Both the position numbers and the translations under genes were made by a program. From NCBI GenBank assembly GCA_963691655.1, contig OY829328.1:13222704-13286703 (forward strand): a DNA stretch of 64,000 bases, read 5' to 3'. This stretch comes from Toxonevra muliebris (taxonomy: Eukaryota; Arthropoda; Insecta; Diptera; Pallopteridae). Of the stretch, positions 24,070-34,966 are shown piece after piece (position 1 is the first letter of the stretch; each line of letters begins with the position of its first letter). Under the pieces are notes generated by a model that worked only from the letters and a program-made list of their open reading frames with translations, did no database searches and was not told the DNA's origin.

Positions 24070-24285
24070 TATAGAACAGTTGTGGTAGTTTCTTTTATCA
24101 TTTCTATTTAGTGAAAATAAAATTCTGTAATTATCTGTTACACTTTCAGATATTACTACTATCTAGATATAGGATGCTGCAAATATTAATAAAAATCATT
24201 ACTAAGATCACTGATGGGGAATCGTGGCAGATTACGAAACTGTCGTCCGATCTGCCTGTCTCTACAATGTACACTGTTGTTACAT
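24070..24285 (+). repeat. Dispersed repeat 'R', copy 2
   Basis: Starts TATAGAACAGTTGTGGTAGT and includes ACTAAGATCACTGATGGGG and GTGGCAGATTACGAAACTGT. It matches copies at 32671 and 39516 along about 200 bp. No coding capacity and no clear polymerase III boxes. Confidence 0.7.
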
Positions 24286-25176
24286 CTATTAATCCTGTAA
24301 AAAATCATTCGAATACGTTTCAGTATAAATTTAAAATGTTAAATATTTTTAAAATTTTATTTCATTACCACATTTTCTTTGGTATTAAATGTTTTTAACA
24401 ACAATTTTTGTTGTGTATTTTGTATATGCTATTATTGTGGCTCATTTGTCACCGACAACCAAACCACAACAACAAAAACAGCAATAATAATGAATAGTGC
24501 ACAAATACATACATATATACAAAAAAAAAAATTATCTTTCTGCATTCACGCATAAGGGTAGAAATGTAAGCAAATAAGTATTCAAAGCATAACAGCAGGA
24601 GCAGCAGCTAGCAGTCAATAGCAGAGACACTAGAATCCAAATGCAAAACAGACAAACAGACAGACAGACAGAAATTATATACAAGAGTATTACATTTGCG
24701 TATTCGCTTATTCAAGTGAGTGAGTGCAAGTGGCTATAAAATGACAATAGCAATACAAGCAAAATACAAGCATCGCACACACATACAAACAAACATAGAA
24801 AAGCACCTAGCGTAAATAAAGCGATATTGTGTTGGTGACAATTGCGACAGAAGACAGCAATTAAATGTAAAGTGTGCGATATTAATTGACAACAAGACGA
24901 GTGAAATACGTAGAAAAGAAAAATAAACGGGCATAGAATAGGTAGACACACAGACAGACAGATAGATAGATAGACAAATACACAGAAAAAACATATACGA
25001 GTACGTATGGATATTTACATATGTAGATTGCGAAAAATCCAATTATAGCATGAAAGTATTACATGTGTGATGTATGTATATATGTGGACTTGAATGTGTT
25101 GGTAAATGGGCACGGACAGGTAGGTATGCATACATTTGAATTAATTTATTTTAAATTATTTATAATGTAGAGTAAT

Positions 25177-25520
25177 TTAAGAAGTTGTCAAACATAAATA
25201 AATAGTAGTAAAACATTCGAAAAATATAACATTTTGTGGCATTTTGTTGTGATTCATAATAGACTTTTTTTTAAATGTAATAGGGGAAAGAAACCGTATG
25301 TTTTTAGAAGCCCAAACAAACAAACGAAAAAAAAAAAAACCTATCCACAGTATTATGATCAATGCTATACAGATGAGAGCGTTTACTAACGCCTGCAAGC
25401 AAAACAGATCAAAGAAACTCTGAAGGCTGCCAATGTGTGACTTGAACTTGTTTGTTATGGCTTCGTTGATAGGATTGCTCACCATTTCATTCGCGAATGC
25501 CTTGATTTCTCTCTGTCAAG
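25177..25520 (-). other. Unassigned open frame with a membrane-like segment (possible exon or pseudogene)
   Basis: On the minus strand, after an acceptor-like CATCTTGACAG (about 25516), an open frame reads REIKAFANEMVSNPINEAIT, then NKFKSHIGSLQSFFDLFCLQ and a hydrophobic stretch ALVNALICIALIIILWIG, before an A/T-rich tail ending at 25177. The first 60 residues have ordinary composition, unlike surrounding AT-rich noise. I do not recognise the family. It could be an alternative exon, a retrotransposon or pseudogene piece, or chance. Confidence 0.25.
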
Positions 25521-26069
25521 ATGTACAAAGTTAACATTGCTTAGCAAACTTTAATTTACCTACGCCATTTAAGTTTGGAAAAGTTTTCACTAGACTTAAG
25601 GCTATAAACGAATTTGAAGCCTATCTAAGTTAAAAGCATAATAGACTTTTTAGCTTAAGTGATCTCTTTCTTTTTATAAACTCTGATGTTATAGTTATAT
25701 AACACTCAAATATCTGCTATCAATCAGTGCTAAATGAAAGTATCAGTGAATCTGCTATTTAAAATAGTTTACTACATTTACACACTCTTGCTAGTCACTG
25801 CTACTTTCTATTTTTCTTAGAATAAAGTGAAGAAAATTAAGCTCTCAAAAAAATACAGCCTATATTGTAAAAAACAATTATTTTTTGTTTGGCATTTACT
25901 TATGAAATAAAATGAAAAACTATGTATTCGACTTTTCATTTTCTACACATTCTTGTGTTTTTTTTATTTCATAGCATATTCTTATTCAATAAAATAATTC
26001 ATTCTTGTAATTGGAATTTAATTGAACCTTGAATACAAAAAATATTTAAGTTTTCTAGAAATTATTTAA

Positions 26070-26252
26070 CCCTTTCATAAGCGATGTTGCCTTTAGGCAA
26101 CATTCACTTTGACTCGACATTAAATAGGTGCTTAACAAATTTTATTAATAATGTTTTGTATGCTGGTTACTGATCATACTGAACATCATATTACTTAGAG
26201 AAATAATTTTTTCTGAACAAAAACTTCCTTTTAAACTTCAGACATGAAATGG
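26070..26252. mobile_element. 183-bp piggyBac-like MITE with inner palindrome
   Basis: Flanked by TTAA (26066-26069 and 26253-26256). Ends are CCCTTTCATAAG and, reverse-complemented, CCATTTCATGTC. Just inside the left end is a perfect palindrome-type hairpin, ATGTTGCC-TTTA-GGCAACAT. Too short to encode anything. Confidence 0.65.
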
Positions 26253-28241
26253 TTAAAGCTACTGATATTGATATTTTTTTTTTTCAAAGCTTGAAGTAAA
26301 ATTAAATAGAAATTTATCATTTAAATAAAATTATTCAGTAAATCTTCTGTGAAATAGTTAAATGAAAACCATTGATGAATAAATACTTATAAATTATTTA
26401 TTTTAATCCCAGATATAGACTTAAATTAATTTTATATACATATACATTTTTACTGATAGCTTCTTACTCAATTGACCGTAAAGAAAGTGAAAGAGGGTGA
26501 AATAAAAATTGTGAAAAACGCAAAATCTTTTATATTAAGTTCAAGTTTATAAATATTAATAGACCCAACCGATTCATCGTTCGCTCAATTATTCTCCGTA
26601 AGCTCATTGCTGCCATATCTGCCATTAGAGACTATATAATCAAATCAGTTTTAAGTAGGAGAATTGGTATAATTTGTATTCATGTTAACATTTTTCCCTA
26701 CATCTTAATCTTGAACTAAAGAGAATTTCAACAAAAACAATTACTTATACAGAAATCATTGCATCAACAATGGCAGCAATTACGCACATGTTATGTACCT
26801 ATATGTGTATGTGCGTGTATATGTATGAGCTTGTGTATTTACTATTGGTTAATGTGTCTTGTGGTATTGGTTTTCTGATAAGCAATTAAAATGATCGGCA
26901 TTTAAAATGAAACCACAAACTGAAATTGTTCGGTTACAACAATGCCAACAAATATTTTATAAAACAAAATACAAAAGTTATAGCAATTGTATGGCAAGCA
27001 AAAAAAAAAAAATAAATAAATAAATATAAAAATCAAGTTAATAACAATGGCGCCATCATCATCATCATGCAATATTTTACTCAAGTACTTTACCATTGTT
27101 TTCTTTTCTTTTTTATACATATATTTCTATATATTTTTAACTTTTAACGAATTATTTTTTTTCTTTCTTTTTGTTTTTTTACTTTTACTGCTGCGGTTTT
27201 TTATGCTTTTCATTTCAAAGGATTAAATTTCAAGTTGTTGATGGTGACTTTTGGCATATCTGGTGCTGCTGTCGCTTTCACACAATTTTAGTGCAATTTT
27301 AATGCGTTATTAATGGAAGTGACAGCCTTGGCACTTCCTTCTTTTTTGTAAGGATGTGTGTGTGTGTGTGAGAATGTAGTATATTGGCAGTTAGAGCTTT
27401 TAACATTTTTTAATACTTTCTTTTTTAGTATCGCAATTTTTTTTAATATACTAGTATTTTTTTTCAAACGCAATCTTGACGTCAATGACATCAATGTTCA
27501 ATTCAAGGACTCTACTTTATTATGCAGTTGTCAAAGTGGTCTTCAAGCATTCTGTTATTGTAAAACTAGTAGTAACATTTAAAACAATTTAAGATTCTAT
27601 GAGATATTCACCCATGCATTGAACAAATCGTAAAATTTACAAATATCTTGCAAGAGCAGATAAGCATTTTAGTGATGTTTTGGCAGTAGAATCCTCATAA
27701 AAAAAACACTAAAAATTTTAAATACGAACATGGAATAGATATTGGTTATCTAGAACGTGCATTATTTAAAATTCTTTAAATATTTTTGAGAACTCAAAGC
27801 AAATTCACTATGTATGTTAGAGTGGGTCGATTTTGTAAATCTTATCCTGATAGCCTTTTTTGAGAAGAAGGGGTAAATACAAGTTGATTGACATTTTCTT
27901 TTTTTTTCTAAAAACGTTCCTCGTATTTTACCTTTATAATAATTGTATTAATAATTTAATCAAAATATAGGCCAAAAATAGGTTCTTTGACCCAAAAATC
28001 CCTGGGGTACAAAATTTCAATTATATAACTTGGTCCATAGATGACGCCCCAGTACAAAAAAAATAAAATTTTCCTCAATTTTGCAAAATTTTGCTGCGCA
28101 GCCCCCTTTGAAAAATTATTTTAATTAAAATAAAGGTTACAAATTGGTTCTCCGGCTAAAAAAAACGAATGCTCTATTTTGATTTAAAAACTATTCTAAA
28201 AAGGGCTCCGGAACATAACTTAGCGCAAATTTTATAAAATT

Positions 28242-29957
28242 AACTAACTGACCCGGCAGACTTTGTTTTCCCTTTCTACGAAGAAGCGCGGAAATTGAAG
28301 TTTATTTGAATGATAAAAATAAAGAATGAAATTTCTTGATGTTTAAAATTGAACATTGATAATGACAATTGAAGCTTAAAGGACGTGCATTGAATTTGGA
28401 AAAAATTTAAATTTAGACTTAAAAATAAGGCATCAAAATTGAAATTTTGAAAAGTATTAAATTTGCCGAAGAATATCAAAGACCGTTCTAGAAGTTATAT
28501 CTAATCCTAAAAATTATTTAAAAATATTCCTATTTATTATAAATATAAAATTTATTATAGAATTTGTTACAGCGCCACCTATCGGATTTTGACATAGCTA
28601 GGCAGGTTCTTGAGATATTTCATAAATTACACTATACAACACTCCAAATTTTATGGTACTTAATGTCTTTTGGTTCGATGAATCCGAATCTGTTTTGTCG
28701 TAGCAACTCAGGTTTTTGAGATATAGGCAATTTTTTGATTTCCCAGACATGGGTCGACATTTTTATCAAAATTACCATTTTTCCAAAATGAAAAGTAAAG
28801 CATCTATATCTCTCCAAAAAGGCAATTAAATTATCTTTAATTTAAGAGTTTGTTTTGAAGTTATAGAGATTCGAAGTTGAAATTCTGACCAAAAAAACGC
28901 TTTTTTCGAATTACCTATTCTTTGGTCTTTATTACGTGCTGAAAACCAAATATCCCATTGCTGAATTTTATATGAATCGATAGCGTGAACTCTTGCGCCG
29001 ACAAAACTGATGGCAGATTCGGATTCAGCGGACCAAAAGACATTATGAACCATCAAATTTGGAGATGGGTATTGTAATTTTTTTTTTTTGTTGTATAGTG
29101 TTAGTGGACATAGTAGTGAAAAAAGGAATGGGCAAAGTAATAGCAAATAGTAATGAAAAAACAGTAAAAAAGTAGTAGAAAATAGTAGTAGAAATAGTAG
29201 TGGAAAACGTAGCAGTAAATGGAATAGAAAATAGTATTACAAATTGTTGTAAAAAGGTAGTAAAAAGGGAAAAAGTAGTAGAAAAATATTTAAATGGAGT
29301 AGAAAGAGTGGTAGAAATAATAGTAAAAAATAGTAGAAAGTAGTAGTAGAAAGTAACCAGAAATTGTAGAAAAAAATGTATTGGAAAGGTAGTAGGAAAA
29401 AAGTAGTAAAATAATGGTTAAAAAAGTAGTAGAAAATAAGAAGAAATTGTTGAAAAAAAGAAGTTTAAAAGTAGTAGAAATAGTAGTAGAATTAGTAGTA
29501 GAAATAGTAGTAGAATTAGTAGTAGAAATAGTAGTAGAAAATAAAAAGGGAGCATGATGCTATACCCACTAATCCAACAAACTGAAAGAATTTAAATTTT
29601 AGTACCGTACCATAAATGCCTCCAAAGATATCTCATAATAGAAATTCAGGTTATATGGAAGGTGCCACACCCCCTTTGTCAATCCCACTCATATTTTGTT
29701 GGAGCATGACATTGTCAATACTCGTTATTGTACCAAATTTCTGTACTGTGCTAAAATGGTTCTTGAGATATACTTAAAAAACTATTAGAATTGTATGGGA
29801 GGTGCCACGCCCACTTTCTTAAGAGTCATTATGAATAGCTATGTTTCATCCTCCCACCCAAGAAAATATATTCTGGAAATATGACTTCAATCGGTTCAGT
29901 CGTTCAGAAGTTACACGATGTCATACACACAAAACTCTATGATTATGTATATAAAGA
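28242..29957 (+). repeat. CGGCAG-starting dispersed repeat, copy 2 (interrupted)
   Basis: Same start (AACTAACTGACCCGGCAGAC) and same end (ATGTATATAAAGAT) as copy 1 at 21814. It is longer because a 471-bp MITE (28630-29100) is inserted and its GTAGAA minisatellite (29105-29545) is expanded. Confidence 0.75.
28630..29100. mobile_element. CACTA-like 471-bp MITE with TTA duplication
   Basis: Ends CACTATACAAC / GTTGTATAGTG, flanked by TTA on both sides (28627-28629, 29101-29103). Inside the 11-bp ends the two arms are again inverted copies over about 48 bp, including TAATGTCTTTTGGT and TGAATCCGAATCTG. Copy 1 of the host repeat lacks this insert, showing a clean insertion. A CACT start with a 3-bp duplication fits the CACTA (CMC) superfamily; this is inference because no transposase is present. 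Confidence 0.7.
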
Positions 29958-29960
29958 TAA

Positions 29961-30340
29961 CACTGTACAACGACCTAAAAAAACTCAAGAGTTTTGAAAG
30001 TGGATCTTCCATAATTCGAGTATGCTGAACATGATGGTGTTTTTAGTTTTTCTCTAAAACGTCTAATTTTAAAAAAAAAATCATATATGTTTAAAAACAC
30101 TGCCCAATGGAATTGACCAAAAAGAAAAGCTCAGGAGTTTTGAAAGTGGATGCTATATATTTTGAGTATGGTGAACATGATGGCGTTTTCAGTTTTTCTA
30201 TTGTCTAATTTTTTTATAATGGGTTAAAAAAGAAACGTCCATAAAAAATTGTTTGTAGATTTTTAAACAAAATAAAAATTTATAAGATCCACTTTCAAAA
30301 CTATTGAGCTTTTTGTTTTGGTAAATTCGATTGTGCAGTG
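29961..30340. mobile_element. CACTG-ended MITE with TAA duplication and internal duplication
   Basis: Ends CACTGTACAA and, reverse-complemented, CACTGCACAA; TAA flanks both sides (29958-29960, 30341-30343). It sits exactly at the 3' end of the preceding repeat. An internal second end-like CACTGCCCAA at 30098 starts a diverged direct copy of the first half (shared GAGTTTTGAAAGTGGAT and GAACATGATGG), and the same motif recurs inverted near the right end. CMC-type origin is inferred. Confidence 0.6.
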
Positions 30341-31639
30341 TAATTAAAAAAAAAAAAAAAAAATTATGTCAAACATTTTAGCCCTATTTCTTCAAGCTCA
30401 AAAATACTGTCATGATGGAAATTACAAAAGTCCTCTGTATGTCTATCGAGTCTAATGTATATAGCTAAACTAAAAAAGCTCAAATATTCACAGCCTCATA
30501 ATTTGTACTCTTTAAAATCATTGAAAGTTAAATGCACCAACTATAGAGTACCTATCTATAAAAGCATCAAATACTTTTGCTCTAAAATTCGTTTGTACTG
30601 GCGGTGAAATCAATTCAAGTTACCAAAAACTAAAATCAAACTACTACTGATATTCGCAATATTTAAAAATATTCAACTGCAACTGCATTTAAGAGCATGT
30701 GACACAGATGTGCACTCATATGAATCAGCATTTGGAATCCTCTCTCTACAAAGTCGTTGCTGCACTTTTATGCATGTGTGTATATTTATCAAATATTTGC
30801 AGTTTGATTCACAAAAAAAAAAAAACTTTTTACAAAAGTATTTTTTATTTTTTTATAAATTGCTTTTTAAATTGAAAACAAACAAACACTTTTCGAATGA
30901 TAGGAATGTCTATGAATATGTATGCAGTACAGTACATAGTCATGGCCGTACCGGAAAGGGATACACCCGACTCTTTATAAGAAATATTTATGTGAAATGA
31001 AATTGTATGAATTATTCGCTCATCAAATATGCATATGTATTGTTGCTTTCACAGAAAAAAGTTTTTGGGTGCAAATTTCAGGAACAAATGCTCTGGGTGT
31101 GTTGGTATTTAGATTGATATTTATATAAAGATAAAAATGAATTTTTCATAAACACACTGTCCCTCATCTTCACAAAATAGTATTTGTTTCATTTCTAATA
31201 TTCTATGCAAAAATATTTTTGGTTGGCCACAATTTTCGGAATTTTAAAATATGGAACAGAATTTTAAAAATCGAAAAAGAGGTTAGTAAATCATATGTAT
31301 AGAAGAGCACATACACACACACTACTACTACAACAAGATTAATATAATTTGGAAAAATATATAATCTGTATTTATTTTGAAAACAAGTAGTGGAGCAAAA
31401 TCTTCTTATTGCGGTTTTTTTCCGAATTGGCACATTACCACTCATCTTCACTGGTTAACGGCAATTCTCAGCAGTAGTTTTATAGAAGTTTCCATAGCTT
31501 CATTAAGACGAGATAAGATTTTAAAATTTCTACGTTTAATATTAGGCATAGGAAGGTCCTATGCCAATTCTTTGAATAATAGTTCTTTTTTATTTTGTTC
31601 CTGTTTGGTGAACTAAATAAATTTTGATGCTATTCCACA

Positions 31640-31890
31640 TGTATCTTTGAAATTATAAAATTGAGCAATGAGCCATCTGCGTGTTTTGCAGAAAAAGTTT
31701 TCTCGCCACATTTGGTTACATATTGATTCACATATCTGTGCCTTGCTTTTAGTTCCTCCATCATTGTTGCCCGAAGTATATAAGCTTTATTTTTCATTGC
31801 CTTCTACTTCTCTATTGTTAGTTTTAAAGTTAATTGTTTTGACAACAGGCTTTACGAGAGTTCTAAACTTTCATATGTGTGGCGTACCTC
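31640..31890 (-). mobile_element. Small piggyBac-type relic
   Basis: On the minus strand it shares CGTAAAGCCTGTTGTCAAAA followed by CAATTAAC, and AATAGAGAAGTAGAAGG, with the plus-strand piggyBac relic at 51580-51690. The shared part would encode a LELS(stop)SLLSKQLT stretch. No reading frame is intact. Confidence 0.45.
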
Positions 31891-32554
31891 AAAAAAAGGC
31901 GTACTTTCGTGTCATAATTTTGAAATTGTACCCTCAATCGCAACACTGATCTCGAAAGTGATTAAAGAGGTAAGCACAAACACCATAAGAAACTAGATCC
32001 GGCAATACAAACTGGTATTAAGGAGCACATTGACACTATTCCGAGAATTGAAAGCCACTATACCAGACCACGTACTTCGAGACAGTTTATAGAAGGAAGT
32101 AAGTCGATAGCTGATATTCATCTCATATCAATTCAAGCAGAAATTTCATTTTTATTCATTAATTTAATAAAAGCTAATTTAAAAAAAATAATTCGTACCT
32201 AATTATATAAATTGTTGTTATTGCTTGGCTCTTTAATTATTTTTGATGGCCAGAAATAGTGTGTTTTTTACGCATTAAGAAATACATATTTTGTGTTATG
32301 ATACACTCGAATATTGTTTTTTGTTGTAAGAACGTCTTATGTCGAAATGCAAATTTTTATTTGATTGAAAAATCCTAAATGTTCATTTCGAAATACTAAA
32401 TTTCTTCACAAAGCTAAAGCTTATAAATTGTTTATCAAAATAAGTGAATGCAGCATCAGAAATTGTTATTACGCTGAAATGGCAGTAATGATAAGCTTTA
32501 AAATTGAATTTTCTCGGAATGATGTAGTTTTGAGTTATGTCTTGCACCGAAGAA

Positions 32555-32600
32555 GCGATATGTATATAGTGACTTACAGTCACTACGTGGGACTTTACGC
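32555..32600. repeat. piggyBac sub-terminal repeat fragment
   Basis: Reads TATAGTGACTTACAGTCACT then ACGTGGGACTTTACG, matching the inner repeats of the piggyBac element at 50359-52973. The terminal CCCTATTCATCCCAC and TTAA are absent. With 31640-31890 it may mark an old minus-strand copy. Confidence 0.5.
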
Positions 32601-32670
32601 AGTTTTTTGTTTATTTAATGAAAATCTGAGCAATATGCAATACAAGTGTCAAAGAGGAATGGCAAAAAGT

Positions 32671-32855
32671 ACATAGAACGGTAGTTCCTTTCAATAATAC
32701 TATTCAGTGAAAATAACTGTTATTGTAATTCTCATTTACTTCACAGTATTTTCACTTATATAGATTGTAGAAATTAGGGAATTACCACAAAGATCATTGA
32801 TGAGGAACCGTAGCTGGTTCCGAAACAATCGTCTGATCAGCTAGTTCTATGAACT
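32671..32855 (+). repeat. Dispersed repeat 'R', copy 3
   Basis: Starts ACATAGAACGGTAGTTCCTT and includes AAGATCATTGATGAGGAAC and TCCGAAACAATCGTCTGATC. It aligns with copies at 24070 and 39516. Confidence 0.65.
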
Positions 32856-32889
32856 TTTTGATATTTTTCTGGCATCATTGTTCATTCAA

Positions 32890-34210
32890 ATCCTAATAAT
32901 TTTAATTTTAATTAGAATGTGTTCTAATGATTCTTCTTTCTCATTGCAGAACGTAATGTCTATTTTATAGAGGTTTTCTCTGAGTCCGCAGTGCCCTGTC
33001 AGAATAGCAGCTAAACTATTTTTGTTAAGACCAATACAAAATGCATATCTTCTCTTATAATAGTTACCTAGAACCGCTTTGAATTGCCACGGTTCCGGAA
33101 GATTGGTAAAGAGTCCTTGCCTCTTTTTGTATTTCTTCCAGGTTACGTTGTCTCTTATTCTACGAAAAGGTTCAGATCCCTGATGCTGTCGCTAATTTCT
33201 TTTTAGCTGGCTTGTTCGTTCCCCTCTATTCCTGCGTGTTCAGAGACTCAACATAGAGCGACTTTATTGTGCTTTCTCACTTGATTAAAGAGGTGATTTC
33301 AAAAAAGCATAGAGCACGGATGGCTGCTTGGCTGTCTGACATGATAGCAATGTCTCGTTTTCTGTACTTCCTGTCTAGGTTAAATTGCACACATATATTG
33401 ATTGCATGAATTTCAACTTCAAAAAAACTAAGATATTTTTCCATCGGCTCAGAGTGTTTGATTTTTGGCCAAAATACTATTGTCCCAGTTTCAGCCTTTG
33501 AACCTTTCCTAATTTTACTGTTTTAAGTTGATTTCTCCTTGCCAACGCTACTGCTCCATATGTTACGATTGGTCGGATCATAAATATTTAAATCCATCAA
33601 TGTACATTTGGTTTACATCAACAAGCTTTCCGTATGTGGCTTTATATGTTACTGACTCAAAATGAGTCTTCCATGTGAGTTAGCTATCTAATACTAAGCC
33701 CAGTTATTTAAACTCTTGCGCGAGAGTGACCTCTTTCAAGTAGTCGTTGCAGAGTTATTATTTAAACCTACTAATCTGCAACATCTTCTAGTGATAAGTA
33801 CATAGCCTTCTGTGTATAATGTCACAAAGAGTTTCTTCAAATTTACCTCTGGCTATGAGAGCAATGTTCTCCGCATAACCTGGGCAGTCTGTGACTGCTT
33901 TTGAGAGTTTCATTAAAAGTTCGTCTACTGCCAGACTCAAAATTAGAGGTGATAATACCCTTCCCTGTAGACATTTTCTGGTTGCACTGACTTATATGGT
34001 ACCTAGCTCTGTTGTCATTTCAGATGTTCTAGAAGAAAGCATTTCTGACATCCATCTGGATGCTGTGTTATCTATTCCTCTGCAATTTAGTGAGTTTTTG
34101 ACAGCCTCATGTAATGTGTTGTCGAAAGCTTTTTCTATATCAAATAAAGCTTGCTGTTTTCCAATTCTCGAGTCGCCAAAAATTCAAGCGGAAATCGCCA
34201 AGTTGTACTT
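32890..34210 (-). mobile_element. Non-LTR retrotransposon relic (RT + RNase H, LOA-like)
   Basis: Read from 34210 down on the minus strand: KQQALFDIEKAFDN (RT palm), RWMSEMLSSRTSEM, KCLQGRVLSPLILSLAVDEL (usual CPQGGVLSP), then GYAENIALIARGKFEETLCD, where the catalytic YADD is changed to YAEN. Further down are IMRPIVTYGAVA, an RNase H part (EIHAINICVQFNLDRKYRKR, then IAIMSDSQAAIRAL) and the tail LAAILTGHCGLRENLYKI followed by a cysteine-motif remnant. Many frameshifts and stops. Dead. Confidence 0.82.
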
Positions 34211-34888
34211 ATAAAATATATTGTGAAAAAGCACACATTTTTAAAAATAATCCGAAACCAATTCGTTAACCTCCAAGCTCCTTATTTTCGTTCGGTGCTA
34301 TTTCGTTTTCAGACTTTAATGTAAAAAGTTTTAGCATATCGCTGGTTGGTTCATATTTTTGACAGCATATGCCTTTAAAAAAATTGTCACCGAAGTAAGT
34401 TTTTCAATCAACAAATGGCAACTTTTTTAATAATTCTTTACTTCGGCAAAATCTCGCCAATAAAAATTTTAAATCGCCATATTATCATCAACTCGCCAAA
34501 CCTATATATTTCACACCAAAACACTTTCCGAAATCGCCATTTTGGTGAGATATCACCATATCTGACAACACTACTTATCCTGGCCTTATTGATACTACTA
34601 AGAAGTCCAAAATCATTGAAATAAATAAAGTCAAGAAATAGCTAGCAGAGTATGTGCTTAGTTTCTAGTATCATAAAGACGAAATACCACAGAGAAAAAA
34701 GTGAGAGCTAGGTCTCGATGATAGTGGCCTGTAGAGAAAACTATGATAAGTTTCATCTCAAGAATATTATATAATCTTAAATTAAAAATAACAAAAGTGA
34801 GTGTGCTATTCAATTGTAAACCACTGTACATACTTAAAAACCTACTTATATACATAGGTACAAGTTTATTTAATTCTGTAATACTTAC

Positions 34889-34961
34889 ATTCTGCCAATT
34901 CCTGTAACTGCTGGAATTCACTTGGCGACAATTTGTCCCATTTATGACACGCTGCGGTCAT
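34889..34961 (-). CDS. Dgk: Type I diacylglycerol kinase, coding exon 1 (start codon)
   Basis: The exon starts at 34966 after the acceptor ACTTTCAG, so only five bases of 5' UTR precede the ATG at 34961-34959. Donor T|GTAAGT at 34888. It encodes 24 residues plus one base: MTAACHKWDKLSPSEFQQLQ, then ELAE. This parallels the N-terminus of vertebrate DGK beta (W..LSPSEFSQLQKYAEY), which fixes both gene and start. The acceptor upstream shows that the promoter and first UTR exon(s) lie to the right, at unknown distance. Downstream exons at 20470, 11479, 11130 and 10805 continue the frame without a break. Confidence 0.93.
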
Positions 34962-34966
34962 TGTGC

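Larger units (their letters stand above)
20471..34888 (-). other. Dgk intron 1 of the coding part (14.4 kb), repeat-rich
   Basis: Bounded by donor T|GTAAGT at 34888 and acceptor TTTCAG at 20471. It carries two copies of a CGGCAG-starting repeat (21814, 28242), CACT-ended MITEs, a TTAA MITE (26070), dispersed repeat R (24070, 32671), a piggyBac scrap (31640-32600) and a LOA-like relic (32890-34210). The gaps 20480-21810, 22970-24060, 26260-28240 and 30350-31630 are AT-rich with no supported gene. Confidence 0.8.

Noticed and set aside
33891..34214. 107-codon plus-strand open frame
   Set aside because: Antisense shadow of the reverse transcriptase relic (VLSP and YAEN motifs are on the minus strand).
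34415..34624. Short plus-strand frame near the start of the Dgk gene
   Set aside because: Composition follows AT-rich DNA with repeated TCGCCA words; no similarity recognised.
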